Part shown: piece after piece, positions 27,587-41,114 of the stretch
Layout of the letters: each line of letters starts with the position of its first letter
How positions within the stretch are numbered: position 1 is the first letter of the stretch
Source: an uncultured Pseudohongiella sp.
GTDB taxonomy: Bacteria > Pseudomonadota > Gammaproteobacteria > Pseudomonadales > Pseudohongiellaceae
NCBI GenBank assembly: GCA_902597095.1
Contig: CACJWK010000009.1
Span: 1-64,000, forward strand
Length of the DNA stretch: 64,000 nt
Direction of reading: 5' to 3'
The notes under the pieces: generated by a model
Seen by the model: only the letters and a program-made list of their open reading frames with translations
What the model was told of the DNA's origin: nothing
Databases searched by the model: none
Translations under genes and position numbers: made by a program

Positions 27587-28708
27587 ATGAAGACACTTGA
27601 GTTGACTGAGCGGTTACAACCTGAGATGCACGGAGCGTCGTTCGAGCAACTGCCCCACGTCCCCGAAGGTATGCCGCCGCTGGTTCTTCAAGGTCGCCCG
27701 ACCTCGTTTTTTGAGTTCTGGCCGGCCTGGGTTATTTATTTTCCGGGCGCTTTGCAGTGGTTGCTGCTGTCAGTTCGCTATCGAAGTCTGAGCCCGCCGT
27801 TGATCGCGAACCCGGCAATTTCCCTATCAGGGATGGCGGGAGTGGCGAAGACTGCCAGGCAGTGGATTATCTGCACCGTCTCAGAGATTTCCGAACGCGA
27901 GCAGGCTGAGATTCTCGCGCTGCTTCTGGCCGATTCAGACCTCAGATTCCCCTTAGTCGTGAAACCCACCATCGGCTGTCGTGGTGCCGGTGTTAAGCTT
28001 CTTAAGGCGCAAGCTGAGCTGGAAGCGTGTCTTGCTTCCTATTCGGCCGGAGTAGAACTGCAGTTTCAGCAGCTCAGTCGATTGGGATGGCGAGGCGGGC
28101 ATATTCTATGTCAGATTTCCCGGTGAGAAGCACGGTCGCATCACGTTGCTGGCTTTGAAATATTCACCATTCGTGACGGGAGATGGTCAGCGCACACTGG
28201 GTGAACTGGTTGCTGCTGACCCCCTTGCCGGACAGTTGTTGCATCTTTGTCGCCGCCGGCATTCGCAGAACTGGGAAAGTGTGATGGCCCGGGGCGAGTC
28301 CTATCGACTGGTGTTCTCGGCCAGTCACTCCAAAGGGGCATTATTCAGAACTGCGCCTGATCTTATCAGTCAGCCGCTCACCGAGGCACTGGATGCTATC
28401 TTTGCCGATATACAGGGAATGCGCTACGGCAGGCTGGATGCGTAATACCGCGATGTGGATTCTTTGCGGGCCGGATCAGAATTTTGAAATCATAGAAATT
28501 ACCGGAGCCGGTTCGGAATCGATCCACATCTGGGATCGGGACGCGATGTCTCCGGGAAGCTGTTCGGGCGCTGTTGCAGCAATATCTTACGCTGTTTAAA
28601 CTGAGCGCAGCAAGTCGCTGCTTGGGCCACCGACCTCCGAGCTTGAGCGCGCTGTATAGCGCCTGGCGACACGAATCGAATTTCTTCAAACAATACAATA
28701 CCCGGATA
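27587..28708 (+). pseudogene. ATP-grasp (D-Ala-D-Ala-ligase-like) gene, multiply frameshifted
   Basis: Four pieces in successive frames read as one ATP-grasp protein. Piece 1 (27587 to about 28078) includes FPLVVKPTIGCRGAGVKLL, the ATP-binding lysine region. Piece 2 reads EAGIFYVRFPGEKHGRITLL and ends with an in-frame TAA (28443-28445), after which YRDVDSLRAGSEF still matches. Piece 3 reads EIIEITGAGSESIHIWDRD, the metal-binding core. Piece 4 (from about 28560) reads ALLQQYLTLFKLSAASRCLGH and runs in frame into the next gene. Three +1 shifts and one nonsense codon show decay, although assembly error at single sites is possible. Confidence 0.75.
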
Positions 28709-30454
28709 ATGACTAATCCCTGCCGATTACCTCTGAAGCCCAGACTTCTCGCTTCAGCGCTTGAAAGCCTGCTGGGTCTGAAACCTCTGGCGAGGGTGTA
28801 CGATGGTCGTCCGCCAAACTGCGATCCCTTCGAATTTCTCGATCATGCACTCGATGCGTTGGGTATTGATATCGCGATCGATGAAGAGGAGCTGCTGGAT
28901 GAGATCCCGAAGACCGGACCCGTGCTGATCGTTGCCAATCATCCGCTGGGCGGTCTTGAAGGCATGGCAATTGCCAAGGTGATAGGCAAGTACCGGCCTG
29001 ATCTGCAGGTGCTGACAAATGAGTTGTTGCGCCTGATCCCCGAACTGGCGCCGATATTTATCGGCGTGAATGTTTTGTCCAGTAATGCGGCGGCGGGCAA
29101 TGTCGGCGGTATCAAGCAGGTTCACAAGCACCTGAAGAATGACGGTGCGATCCTATTGTTTCCGGCAGGAATGGTGTCGGCGTTTGAATTGAGCCACCGC
29201 CGCATTCAGGACCGGGAATGGAACCGCCTGGCCGGACAGCTGTTGAAAAAATACGAATGTTCCTGCACGCCGGTCTATGTCGGAGGCAGGAACAGCAACT
29301 ACTTCTACGGAGCCGGCCTGGTGCATTCGCGCCTTCGCACCCTTCTGCTACCGCGGCAGCTGGCGAATAAACAGGGCTTCACTCTACCCTTGACGATCGG
29401 GCGCCCGATCCCCTCGCAGGAGTTGAGACTGCTGCAGAATCCGGTGGCGGTGACGCAGTATCTTCGTGTCGCCACAGATGCGCTTCAGAGATCGGGAGAC
29501 CTGTCCAAGCCGGCCGAGCCGGAGACGCTTTCGGAATTAAGTCATGAACAAAGCTCCGAGGAATTACGGCGGGCGGTCGCAAAGATGAATGATTATCTGG
29601 TTGTCGAGCATGACGAATTTGATGTGTATTTCGCGCCTTATGATCGGCTTGGGCCGGTTATGGAGCAGATCGCCATTGCCAGGGAGAAGACGTTTCGTGC
29701 AGCGGGAGAGGGAACTGGTCTTTCTCAGGATTCCGATGAGTTTGATCCGCATTATCGACACCTCTTTTTGTGGGATAAAACGGGGTGCCGTATCGCAGGA
29801 GCCTATCGGGTTGGTCTGGTTGACGAGATCGTTGCCGGTTATGGAGTTGAAGGGCTGTATAGCCGCTCGCTCTATAAATATGACGAAGCTTTTATCCGAC
29901 AACTGGGCTCCGCGATTGAAATGGGCCGCTCTTTTATACACCCTGACTATCAGCGCCGGCCTATTTCTCTGAATCTTCTCTGGCGGGGAATTGGGCAGGT
30001 GCTTGTTAAAATGCCCAGGTATCACACTTTGTTTGGTTCGGTGAGTATCTCGAGAGAATACAGCGACCTTGCCCGCAGTCTTATAGCAGACACGATGCTA
30101 ACCAACTTCAGGGCGCAGGAATTTGCTCAGCTGGTCGAACCGATTAACCCGCTGAAAGTTATGAACCGGGTGTGGACAGATGACATGCTTGCGGAGTTGG
30201 CTAACGTGAAAATGTTGAGCAAGCTGATCGGGCGCTGCGATCCCGGTAAGGCGGTCCCAGTACTCCTGCGACACTATCTGTCTTTGAATGGAAAACTGGT
30301 CTGTTTCAATATTCACTCCAGTTTCAACAATTCTTTAGAAGGCCTGATCATTGTCGATACGCGAAATACCGAACAGAAGACATTGAGCAAGTTTCTCGGA
30401 GCGGAAGGCCTGAAATACTTTCTGTCCTTTCATGAGGTCAAAAATACCGCCTAG
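28709..30454 (+). CDS. Two-domain acyltransferase: PlsC-like lysophospholipid acyltransferase plus OlsB-like GNAT domain
   Basis: 581 residues from ATG 28709; the frame runs upstream, but that part is the tail of the decayed ATP-grasp gene. The N-terminal half has the PlsC-type NHPLGGLEG (an NHx4-type catalytic motif) and FPAGMVSAF. The C-terminal half (about 330-520) matches the GNAT/OlsB-like domain: EKTFRAAGEG, GCRIAGAYRVG and EMGRSFIHPDYQRRP. Such proteins acylate glycerophospholipid or ornithine-type lipids at the inner membrane face; which lipid is unknown. Ribosome site is weak. Confidence 0.85.
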   Translation: MTNPCRLPLKPRLLASALESLLGLKPLARVYDGRPPNCDPFEFLDHALDALGIDIAIDEEELLDEIPKTGPVLIVANHPLGGLEGMAIAKVIGKYRPDLQVLTNELLRLIPELAPIFIGVNVLSSNAAAGNVGGIKQVHKHLKNDGAILLFPAGMVSAFELSHRRIQDREWNRLAGQLLKKYECSCTPVYVGGRNSNYFYGAGLVHSRLRTLLLPRQLANKQGFTLPLTIGRPIPSQELRLLQNPVAVTQYLRVATDALQRSGDLSKPAEPETLSELSHEQSSEELRRAVAKMNDYLVVEHDEFDVYFAPYDRLGPVMEQIAIAREKTFRAAGEGTGLSQDSDEFDPHYRHLFLWDKTGCRIAGAYRVGLVDEIVAGYGVEGLYSRSLYKYDEAFIRQLGSAIEMGRSFIHPDYQRRPISLNLLWRGIGQVLVKMPRYHTLFGSVSISREYSDLARSLIADTMLTNFRAQEFAQLVEPINPLKVMNRVWTDDMLAELANVKMLSKLIGRCDPGKAVPVLLRHYLSLNGKLVCFNIHSSFNNSLEGLIIVDTRNTEQKTLSKFLGAEGLKYFLSFHEVKNTA

Positions 30455-30486
30455 CGCTCCCAGCGCCTGCCTCCTATAATGCGCCA

Positions 30487-30726
30487 ATGAATAAGTTCTT
30501 CTCTGTGCTACAGCTTTTGCTCGCGGTTCTGGCCGCTGGGCTCGCCATGGCTACTCTGGTAAACCTGGTGCTGATCAGCACACGACCTGAAACGATATCG
30601 GTAGTTAATGCCATTATCGGACAGGGTCTGTTGATTGTTTGTCTGGCGGCATTCGCCAGGATTCTGGGTCGAAAAGCCTGGCGAACACTTTCTGGAGAAA
30701 CTTCAGAACGCGCCCAACCCGACTAA
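30487..30726 (+). CDS. Small two-helix membrane protein
   Basis: 79 residues: an N-terminal helix (LQLLLAVLAAGLAMATLVNLVLI) and a second (IIGQGLLIVCLAAFARIL), then a basic and polar tail. It lies 32 bases after the acyltransferase stop and 86 bases before ribF, so it may share the acyltransferase transcript. I do not recognise a family; the two helices and codon usage similar to neighbours support a real gene. Confidence 0.55.
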   Translation: MNKFFSVLQLLLAVLAAGLAMATLVNLVLISTRPETISVVNAIIGQGLLIVCLAAFARILGRKAWRTLSGETSERAQPD

Positions 30727-30812
30727 CTGGCTTTCCGCAGCCTGATTGCGTCTGCACAGTAACTCCAGAAAACGGTATAATGCCGCGCTTTTTCACCTTG
30801 GGCCTACCCTGA

Positions 30813-31763
30813 ATGATCATCTTTGACCATCCTGATCGGTTTGCGCAGTTTCACCAGAGCTGTGTTGCTACTATCGGTAAGTTTGACGGGGTGCATCTGG
30901 GGCACCAGCTTATTCTCGATCAGCTGAAGCATCAGGCAGAAGCGCTGAATCTGCCCACCCTGGTTATTTTGCTGGAACCGCATCCTGAAGAGTTTTTTGC
31001 AGGGCCTGAGGGCGAGCCACCGGCCCGCCTGAATGTGGTCCGAGAAAAGCTGGCACTGCTGGAAAGTTTCGGGGTCGATTTTGTATTTCAGCTGAATTTT
31101 GATGAAAAGATTAGCAGCCTGAGTGCCGATAGCTACATAGAGGAAATCTTGGTTGAAGGTCTTGGTGTAGCCGTTTTTATCATCGGCAATGATTTTCGCT
31201 TCGGCTTCAGGCGGCAAGGTGATTTTGCGCTGCTCCAGCAGCGTGGTTCAGAGCTAGGATTTGAGGTTGAGGAAACCGCATCCTATGAGTACAACGGCGT
31301 CCGGATCAGCAGTTCATACATTCGGCAGGAGCTGGCCGTCAGCAATTTCGCCCTGGTCGAGCAATTGTTGGGCAGACCCTATTCAATCAGAGGGGAGGTT
31401 CAGCAGGGCAGACAACTGGCGCGTAACTTAGGTTATCCGACCTGTAACGTGAATTTGCAGCGACGGACTCTACCGCTGCATGGCGTCTTTGCCTGTGAGG
31501 TGAGATTGGCCGACCGATTTTTTACCGCAGCGGTGAATGTTGGCTATAAGCCCACGGTGACCGAGGAGAGAGTGGCCTTACTCGAAGCACACCTTCTTGA
31601 TTTCGATGAAGATCTGTACGGTAAGACCATTGAAGTGATATTCCGTTACAAGATCAGGGAAGAAATGAAATTTGATGGGCTCGATGCGCTCAAGGGCCAG
31701 ATGAGCAGAGACATCGAAAAAGTGAGAGAAATGATGGGCACGCCAGCTGCCCAACGAGCCTGA
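30813..31763 (+). CDS. ribF: Bifunctional riboflavin kinase/FAD synthetase
   Basis: 316 residues, normal for RibF. The N-terminal FAD synthetase domain has IGKFDGVHLGHQLIL (HxGH nucleotidyltransferase motif) and IIGNDFRFGFRRQGD. The C-terminal riboflavin kinase domain has NLGYPTCNV, GVFACEV and NVGYKPTV. It makes FMN from riboflavin and FAD from FMN in the cytosol. It leads the conserved ribF-ileS-fkpB-ispH cluster of gammaproteobacteria, 24 bases before ileS. No FMN riboswitch is visible upstream. Confidence 0.97.
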   Translation: MIIFDHPDRFAQFHQSCVATIGKFDGVHLGHQLILDQLKHQAEALNLPTLVILLEPHPEEFFAGPEGEPPARLNVVREKLALLESFGVDFVFQLNFDEKISSLSADSYIEEILVEGLGVAVFIIGNDFRFGFRRQGDFALLQQRGSELGFEVEETASYEYNGVRISSSYIRQELAVSNFALVEQLLGRPYSIRGEVQQGRQLARNLGYPTCNVNLQRRTLPLHGVFACEVRLADRFFTAAVNVGYKPTVTEERVALLEAHLLDFDEDLYGKTIEVIFRYKIREEMKFDGLDALKGQMSRDIEKVREMMGTPAAQRA

Positions 31764-31787
31764 GTCAGGGAATCGGTCGACGCAATT

Positions 31788-34616
<2,829 letters not shown>

Positions 34617-34629
34617 TCGTATTACCTGG

Positions 34630-35121
34630 ATGACAAGCACAAGCTCTCCAATCGTTGCAGGATCGCAGGTCAGCCTGCATTTTTCGCTGGCGCTGCCGGA
34701 TGGTGGGATTATCGATTCTAATTTCGATAAAAAGCCCGCAAGTTTTCGTCTGGGGGATGGTCAAATGCTACCCGGATTCGAGCAGGTACTGCTGGGTCTT
34801 TGTACGGGAGAGGAAGTGGAAACAACCCTCGAAGCCAAAGAGGCGTTCGGGGAGCGCAATCCGCGCAATGAACAGGTATTTCCTCTGGAAAAATTCGAGC
34901 ACCTACTGGACGACGATCTAGTTACCACACAGGTCGGTAGTGTTATTTCATTCAAGGACGCGGGGGGATTCGATCTGCCCGGCGTCGTCAAGGCAATCGG
35001 GGAGAAGACAGTGAGTGTCGATTTTAATCACCCGCTGGCGGGCAAAGCCATCGTGTTCACAGCGCGTATCGTCTCCGTCCTTCCCCCTGAGGAGCAGGTT
35101 GTCGAAGTGAAATTGTCATGA
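34630..35121 (+). CDS. fkpB: FKBP-type peptidyl-prolyl isomerase (SlpA type)
   Basis: 163 residues from ATG 34630; the frame is open upstream inside ileS, but conserved sequence begins here. SlpA/FkpB features: [38 protein letters not shown], an insert-in-flap region (FEHLLDDD) and [14 protein letters not shown]. It is a cytosolic proline isomerase with chaperone activity. Its stop overlaps the ispH start (ATGA). Position just after ileS is typical except that lspA is missing. Confidence 0.93.
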   Translation: MTSTSSPIVAGSQVSLHFSLALPDGGIIDSNFDKKPASFRLGDGQMLPGFEQVLLGLCTGEEVETTLEAKEAFGERNPRNEQVFPLEKFEHLLDDDLVTTQVGSVISFKDAGGFDLPGVVKAIGEKTVSVDFNHPLAGKAIVFTARIVSVLPPEEQVVEVKLS

Positions 35122-36125
35122 CTGATGCTGACAGTGTCCAGCTACAGCCTGCTGTCAATTCACCAGTCATACGGCTGGCGAACCCGCGTGGATTTTGCGC
35201 AGGAGTCGATCGGGCAATCGATATTGTCAACAGGGCGCTGGATATCTTCGGCGCTCCGGTATACGTCCGTCACGAAGTGGTGCACAACAAATTTGTGGTC
35301 GAAACCTTGCGCGCCCGTGGCGCGATCTTCGTCGATGAACTGGAAGATATCCCGCAAAAGGATCGGCGGGACAGATCGCCGATTGTGATTTTCAGCGCCC
35401 ACGGTGTCTCGCAACAGGTGAAACAAGAGGCCGACCGCAGGTGTTTCAAGATATTCGACGCCACCTGCCCGTTGGTTACCAAGGTGCACCTGGAAGTGGT
35501 TAAGTTCAGTAGGGCCGGGCGCGAGTGTGTTCTTATCGGCCATCAGTTTCATCCAGAAGTGGAGGGCACTATGGGTCAGTATGATGACAGCCAGGGCGGA
35601 CATATCTATCTGGTGGAATCAGTCGCTGATGTGCAGACCCTCGTGGTTGAGGATCCTGCTCGCCTTTCCTACGTCACACAGACGACGCTCTCTATGGATG
35701 ACACTGCGCGTATCATTGACGCGCTGCGTGAGCGCTTTCCCGCCATCGAAGGGCCGCGCAAGAAAGATATTTGTTATGCGACACAGAATCGTCAGGATGC
35801 TGTCAAGCAACTCGCTCTTGAATGTGATCTGCTGCTGGTGGTCGGCTCACCGAACAGTTCTAATTCAAACCGTTTGAAGGAGCTGGCGGAACGACTCGGC
35901 TGTGACGCTTATCTGATCGACAGCGTTGAGGATATCGACGCATCGTGGTTTGACGGCAAGTCGCGCTTCGGGGTCACAGCCGGCGCCTCGGCTCCCGAAG
36001 TGCTGGTCGAGCAGGTGGTCAGCAGGCTAAAAGAGCTCACGGACCTGCCGCCGGAAGAGTTAACAGGTGCTGAAGAGCACATTGTTTTCAGCATGCCGAA
36101 AGAACTCCGGCCGACACAGGCCTGA
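35118..36125 (+). CDS. ispH: 4-hydroxy-3-methylbut-2-enyl diphosphate reductase
   Basis: 335 residues. Three Cys that bind the 3Fe-4S/4Fe-4S cluster are present in [20 protein letters not shown] and ICYATQNRQ; active-site FSAHGVS and [10 protein letters not shown] are recognisable and SNSNRL is the diphosphate contact. It catalyses the last step of the MEP isoprenoid pathway, giving IPP and DMAPP, using reduced ferredoxin or flavodoxin. It overlaps fkpB by four bases and converges with valS four bases downstream. Confidence 0.97.
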   Translation: MTDADSVQLQPAVNSPVIRLANPRGFCAGVDRAIDIVNRALDIFGAPVYVRHEVVHNKFVVETLRARGAIFVDELEDIPQKDRRDRSPIVIFSAHGVSQQVKQEADRRCFKIFDATCPLVTKVHLEVVKFSRAGRECVLIGHQFHPEVEGTMGQYDDSQGGHIYLVESVADVQTLVVEDPARLSYVTQTTLSMDDTARIIDALRERFPAIEGPRKKDICYATQNRQDAVKQLALECDLLLVVGSPNSSNSNRLKELAERLGCDAYLIDSVEDIDASWFDGKSRFGVTAGASAPEVLVEQVVSRLKELTDLPPEELTGAEEHIVFSMPKELRPTQA

Positions 36126-36129
36126 GTTC

Positions 36130-38901
36130 TCAGGACGACAGGTTATTCAATTCGTCCCGCTTGCCGCGCAACGCGGAAAGCGCAGTCTGCATCTCTTCCT
36201 GTTTAGCGCGTTCTTTGGCAACCACGGCATCCGGCGCATTGCTGACGAATTTCTCATTGTTCAGTTTGCCAGTAACCGATTTCAAGCCGGCTTCGAGCTT
36301 GCCAATTTCTTTTTCCAGTCGTGCGGTTTCAGCGCTGACGTCGATTAATCCGGCCAGTGGCACCAGCACTTCAACGCTGTTGTGCAGGCCTGTAGCGCAG
36401 GCCGGGGTGGCGTCATCAGGATTCAGCCATTCAATGGATTCGAGTTTGGCCAGTTTTTGCAGGTAAACCCGGTTCAGCTTCAGAAAGTGTTTATCCTGCT
36501 CATTGCTGCCGCGCAGAAAGGCGCGAATGGATCTGGCCGGAGAGATATCCATCTCGCCCCTGATATTGCGGATGGCTAGGATTATACCCTTCAGCCAGTC
36601 AATCTCTGCGCTGGCAGCCTTATCGATCTTGGCTGGATCAAATTCCGGATAGGGCTGCAGCATAATGCTGTCCCCACTGATGTCGATCAGCGGGGCTAGT
36701 TTCTGCCAGATTTCTTCAGTCAAAAATGGCATGAATGGATGCAGCAGCCGGAGACTGCGTTCCAGAACGGTCAGCAGCACGCGGCGGGTTGCCTGTGCAG
36801 CCTGAGGATTGTCTTCTTCATCCCAGAGGGTGGGCTTGCTGAGTTCCAGGTACCAGTCGCAATACTCATTCCAGATGAACTCATGCATTGACTGCGATGC
36901 CAGATCGAAGCGGTAGTCTGCCAGTGCGGCCAGGACATCGCCTGTCGTGTGCTCGAGCCTGCTGAGAATCCAGCGGTCTGCGCTGGAAAATTCATCAGGA
37001 TTCCATTCAGGTGACAGAGGCTTTCCCTCGCTGTTCATCATGGCGTAGCGGGCTGCATTCCAGATTTTATTGCAGAAATTACGGAAGCCCTCGGTACGGC
37101 CGACGTCGAATTTAATGTCGCGCCCTGTGGAAGCCAGGGAATAATAGGTAAAACGCAGGGCATCCGTGCCGTAGGCAGCGATGCCTTCCGGAAAACTTTC
37201 CCGGGTCAGTTTTTCAATTTTCTGCTTCAGCTGCGGCTGCATCATGTCCGCAGTGCGTTTGCTGACCAATTCGTCGAGCCCGATGCCGTCGATCAGGTCT
37301 ATCGGGTCCAGAATATTGCCCTTGGATTTCGACATTTTCTGGCCATGTTCATCACGCACCAGACCGGTGATGTACACCTTTTTGAACGGGATCTCACCGG
37401 TGAACTTCAGCGTCATCATGATCATCCTCGCCACCCAGAAGAAGATGATGTCAAAACCTGTTACCAGCACGTCAGTCGGGTGAAATTTGTTGAAGTATTC
37501 CAGATCATCAGGCCAGCCCAAAGTGGAGAACGTCCACAGCGCTGAGGAGAACCAGGTATCCAGAACATCTTCATCCTGATGAAGCGCCAGCTCATCGGGC
37601 AGCTGATATTTCTGTCGAACCTCTGCTTCGTTGCGGCCGACATACACGTTTCCTTCACTGTCGTACCAGGCGGGAATGCGATGACCCCACCACAGCTGGC
37701 GACTGATACACCAGTCCTGAATGTTCCTCATCCAGGCGAAATAGGTGTTTTCCCAGTGCTTTGGAACGAATTCTATTTCGCCGTCTTCGACAGCTTTGAT
37801 TGCCGGGTCTGCCAGGGACTGGATTGCGACATACCACTGGTGTGTGAGATACGGCTCGATCACAACGCCGCTGCGGTCCCCTCTTGGCACTTTGAGCTTG
37901 TGAGGCTCGATCTTCTCAAGCAGACCGAGAGACTCCATGGCTTCCACAATCCGCGCTCTCGCTTCGAATCGCTCAAGGCCGCGAAAAGCCTCGGGCGCCT
38001 CGTCGTTGATTGAGGCATCGTCAGTGAGAATATTGATGATTTCCAGATCATGGCGCTTGCCCATTTCATAATCATTGAAGTCATGGGCTGGCGTGATCTT
38101 GACGCATCCGGTCCCAAATCCAGGGTCGACATAATCATCGGCAATAATGGGAATTCTGCGCTCACACAACGGCAGATCGACAAACTTTCCGACCAAATGC
38201 TTATAGCGTGCGTCTTCCGGATGAACCGCAATGGCAGTATCGCCAAGCAGGGTTTCAGGGCGCGTTGTGGCAATCGTGAGATGCTCGTCGCTGTCGGCGA
38301 TGGGATAGTTGAAATGCCAGAGTGAGCCGTTTTCCTCTTCGGAGATAACTTCCAGATCGGAAATGGCGGTGTGCAGTTGCGGGTCCCAGTTGACCAGGCG
38401 ATTACCCCGGTAAATCAGCCCCTCTTCATAAAGATCGATGAAGACTTTCTCCACGACCTGTGAGAGCTGCGGGTCCATGGTGAAACGCTCTCTGGACCAG
38501 TCCAGCGAGGAACCCATACGTCTGAGCTGCTGGGTAATTATCCCGCCGGATTCTTCTTTCCAACCCCAGACTTTGTTGACGAATGTCTCTCGCCCCACTT
38601 CATGTCGATTGGTGCCGGCACTGGCCAGCTGCCGTTCTACTACCATCTGGGTTGCGATACCGGCATGGTCCGTGCCGACCTGCCACAGCGCCTGACGTCC
38701 CTGCATTCGGTGAAAGCGGATCAAGGCATCCATAATGGCATGCTGAAAGCCATGCCCCATATGCAAACGGCCGGTCACGTTGGGAGGCGGAATCGCAATG
38801 CAAAAGGGGGTTCCTTCTCCCTGCGGAGCAAAGTAGCCTCTTTCTTCCCAGGACCGGTACCAGTGATCTTCGATTTGCTGCGGTTGAAAAGTCTTTTCCA
38901 T
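36130..38901 (-). CDS. valS: Valyl-tRNA synthetase
   Basis: 923 residues. Class I motifs are intact: HMGH in [18 protein letters not shown] and KMSKS in [14 protein letters not shown]. The editing domain contains [20 protein letters not shown]. The C-terminus carries the charged coiled coil ([19 protein letters not shown]) that distinguishes ValS. It belongs to the gammaproteobacterial pepA-holC-valS cluster, in that transcription order on the - strand. Confidence 0.98.
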   Translation of the reverse strand: MEKTFQPQQIEDHWYRSWEERGYFAPQGEGTPFCIAIPPPNVTGRLHMGHGFQHAIMDALIRFHRMQGRQALWQVGTDHAGIATQMVVERQLASAGTNRHEVGRETFVNKVWGWKEESGGIITQQLRRMGSSLDWSRERFTMDPQLSQVVEKVFIDLYEEGLIYRGNRLVNWDPQLHTAISDLEVISEEENGSLWHFNYPIADSDEHLTIATTRPETLLGDTAIAVHPEDARYKHLVGKFVDLPLCERRIPIIADDYVDPGFGTGCVKITPAHDFNDYEMGKRHDLEIINILTDDASINDEAPEAFRGLERFEARARIVEAMESLGLLEKIEPHKLKVPRGDRSGVVIEPYLTHQWYVAIQSLADPAIKAVEDGEIEFVPKHWENTYFAWMRNIQDWCISRQLWWGHRIPAWYDSEGNVYVGRNEAEVRQKYQLPDELALHQDEDVLDTWFSSALWTFSTLGWPDDLEYFNKFHPTDVLVTGFDIIFFWVARMIMMTLKFTGEIPFKKVYITGLVRDEHGQKMSKSKGNILDPIDLIDGIGLDELVSKRTADMMQPQLKQKIEKLTRESFPEGIAAYGTDALRFTYYSLASTGRDIKFDVGRTEGFRNFCNKIWNAARYAMMNSEGKPLSPEWNPDEFSSADRWILSRLEHTTGDVLAALADYRFDLASQSMHEFIWNEYCDWYLELSKPTLWDEEDNPQAAQATRRVLLTVLERSLRLLHPFMPFLTEEIWQKLAPLIDISGDSIMLQPYPEFDPAKIDKAASAEIDWLKGIILAIRNIRGEMDISPARSIRAFLRGSNEQDKHFLKLNRVYLQKLAKLESIEWLNPDDATPACATGLHNSVEVLVPLAGLIDVSAETARLEKEIGKLEAGLKSVTGKLNNEKFVSNAPDAVVAKERAKQEEMQTALSALRGKRDELNNLSS

Positions 38902-38950
38902 TTGGAGCTACGATGTTTCGATCTGAAGAAAGGGCGCAAGTATACATGAA

Positions 38951-38972
38951 GCAGGCCGGCATTGCGGCCTGC
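38951..38972. other. Hairpin between holC and valS
   Basis: GCAGGCCG pairs with CGGCCTGC (8 bp, 6-base loop) in the 84-base gap between the two genes. No T-run follows on the - strand, so it is not a convincing terminator; it could attenuate or stabilise the transcript. Confidence 0.4.
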
Positions 38973-38985
38973 CTTTCATGGCGCT

Positions 38986-39405
38986 TCAGAGTTTATGGGT
39001 CTCCGGCTGAAAGCCCTGTTGCTGATAGAACCGATAGCTCTGTCGGCCGGCCTGAAGCTCATCCGGATCGTTACTCATGATTTCGTTGACGCGCTGATAG
39101 CGGGTCAGATGCTGACAGGGGTGCCCGGAGAGGTTAATAAACACATCCTCATACTCTGCTTGCCGGGATTCAGTACCAATGATTACCGGCTCGGAAACGG
39201 CCGACTCGGCGAGGGCGTGAGGTACAAAGCTGCTTGGCTTGAACTGCCACAGCAGGTTATCCATCGCAGCAGCCTGTTCAGCTGAGTCAACCTGAATGAA
39301 CACCCGATGGCCGAGCTGAGAGGCTTTTTCTGCCAGTCGGCAGGCGAACTGGCGGCGGCTTTCCTGATCATGGCTGCTCAGGGCATAGAAATTCACCTGT
39401 GTCAT
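38986..39405 (-). CDS. holC: DNA polymerase III chi subunit
   Basis: 139 residues, normal for HolC. TQVNFYALSS at the start, FACRLAEKASQLGHRVFI and the LLWQFKPSSFVPHAL helix, where the WxF pattern is diagnostic, then INLSGHP. Chi links the clamp loader to SSB during replication. It sits between pepA (13 bases upstream) and valS. Confidence 0.92.
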   Translation of the reverse strand: MTQVNFYALSSHDQESRRQFACRLAEKASQLGHRVFIQVDSAEQAAAMDNLLWQFKPSSFVPHALAESAVSEPVIIGTESRQAEYEDVFINLSGHPCQHLTRYQRVNEIMSNDPDELQAGRQSYRFYQQQGFQPETHKL

Positions 39406-39418
39406 CAGTGGAGCAATC

Positions 39419-40906
39419 TCATGCCTTCTGTGTCAGAAGGTACTGCATCAGCATGCCGACTGGCCGTCCGGTCGCGCCTTTCTGGGCTCCGGACTGCCAG
39501 GCGCTGCCGGCAATATCAAGGTGCGCCCACTTCTGCTTTTCAGTAAAGCGTGACAGAAAACATGCTGCGGTTATGGTGCCTGCTCTTGGGCCGCCGATGT
39601 TTGCGATATCGGCAAAATTGCTGTTGAGCAGGCTCTGGTATTCATCCCAAAGAGGCAGCTGCCAGGCCCGGTCCAGGCACTCTTCGCCGCACTGAACAAG
39701 CCTTTGCGCCAGCTTGTCGTCGTTGCTGAGCATGACATTGGCCTGTGAGCCAAATGCCGCAACCGCTGCGCCGGTCAGCGTGGCAATATCGATAATCGTC
39801 CTTGGTTTAAAGCGCTCGGCATAAGTCAGCGCGTCACAAAGCACCAGTCTACCCTCTGCGTCAGTGTTGAGGATTTCAATGGTTTTGCCCGACATTGAAG
39901 TCACAATATCGCCCGGTTTGGTGGCCTTGCTTCCCGGCATGTTTTCAGCGGCAGCGACGATGCCAATCACGTTGATCGGTAGTTTGAGTTCAGCAACGCA
40001 TCCCATCGTGGCAACGACACTGGCAGCTCCGCACATGTCAAATTTCATTTCGTCCATTGCTGCCGGTGGCTTGAGGCTGATACCCCCGGTGTCAAAGGTA
40101 ATGCCTTTGCCCACCAGCACGTAAGGCCGACTGCTGCTGTTCGCCCCCTGATAGTTCATAACAATGAGCTTGGCTTCTTCCGCCGAACCGGCTGCGACCG
40201 ACAGTAAAGAACCCATGCCCAGCCGGGCCATCTGTTTCTCACTGAGGATCTGGGTCGCGATGGACTTGTTCTTTGCGGCCAGAACCTGCGCCTCGTTGGC
40301 AAGAAAGGTCGGTGTGCAGACATTGCCGGGCAGATTGCCAAGCTGCTTGGCCCGATTGATGGCCTTGCCGATGGCGTGACCCTGTTTGAGCGCGTCCTCG
40401 AGACCTTTACGCCGTGCGCCGGCAGGGGCCGAGATGCTGGCGGATTTCAGAGCGGGTTTGGTAACTTTTTTGCTTTTGGTTGTGTCATAACGGTAACAAG
40501 CGTCCTCCAGCTCCTGAGCAACTCGGGCTGCCAGCCACGAGGCATTCCGGTCTGTGATCTCGACCGACGCCATGGCGTAGTGCGTGCTTTCGGACTGAGT
40601 TTTGGCCACTGCCTTAGCGGTCGACTTCAGCATCTTTGCGGCCGCGCGGGCATTGAGCTTATTGCGCTCGCCCAGCCCCACCAGCAGAATTCTGCGGGCG
40701 CTGACTCCGGAGATTTTGTACAGTAGAGAAGTCTCGCCCAGTTTGCCGTTGAAATCGCCTGACTTGATCACGGCGCCCAGCGCCTTACCCGAGACTTTAT
40801 CTAGATGAGTTGCTTCTGCTGACAGTGCGCTTTTGTCCCAGACAGGGACTACTAGGCAATCGGCTGCCACCTTCTCGATTGCGCCGGATTTGATTGAATA
40901 CCGCAT
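39419..40906 (-). CDS. pepA: Leucyl aminopeptidase (M17)
   Basis: 495 residues from ATG 40906 (MRYSIKSG), the standard start for this family; the frame extends upstream to 41179, but that part is not conserved. M17 catalytic core: VGKGITFDTGGISLKP (metal-binding Lys and Asp), then NTDAEGRLVLCDAL with metal-binding Asp/Glu and active-site Arg. It is a dizinc or manganese hexameric peptidase in the cytosol; in E. coli PepA also binds DNA. It is the first gene of pepA-holC-valS, divergent from a thioesterase. The lptFG genes often found upstream of pepA are not here. Confidence 0.95.
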   Translation of the reverse strand: MRYSIKSGAIEKVAADCLVVPVWDKSALSAEATHLDKVSGKALGAVIKSGDFNGKLGETSLLYKISGVSARRILLVGLGERNKLNARAAAKMLKSTAKAVAKTQSESTHYAMASVEITDRNASWLAARVAQELEDACYRYDTTKSKKVTKPALKSASISAPAGARRKGLEDALKQGHAIGKAINRAKQLGNLPGNVCTPTFLANEAQVLAAKNKSIATQILSEKQMARLGMGSLLSVAAGSAEEAKLIVMNYQGANSSSRPYVLVGKGITFDTGGISLKPPAAMDEMKFDMCGAASVVATMGCVAELKLPINVIGIVAAAENMPGSKATKPGDIVTSMSGKTIEILNTDAEGRLVLCDALTYAERFKPRTIIDIATLTGAAVAAFGSQANVMLSNDDKLAQRLVQCGEECLDRAWQLPLWDEYQSLLNSNFADIANIGGPRAGTITAACFLSRFTEKQKWAHLDIAGSAWQSGAQKGATGRPVGMLMQYLLTQKA

Positions 40907-41114
40907 AATAATAACGCGCCTCCCTGGCGCAAAAGTCTCTAAACGCCGGCACAATCCTAAAGTCATTCGAGGGCATAAGCAACACGATGCCACCAGCCGG
41001 AGAGGTCGCCCTGAGCCTGCATGGCCGATGTAGTTTCCGTCCGGCCATCGTGAACCTTTTTCAGTCGCTGTTGTCTTAACAGACAGGCCGGTTACTGTAT
41101 TACGAGGAGTGGTT

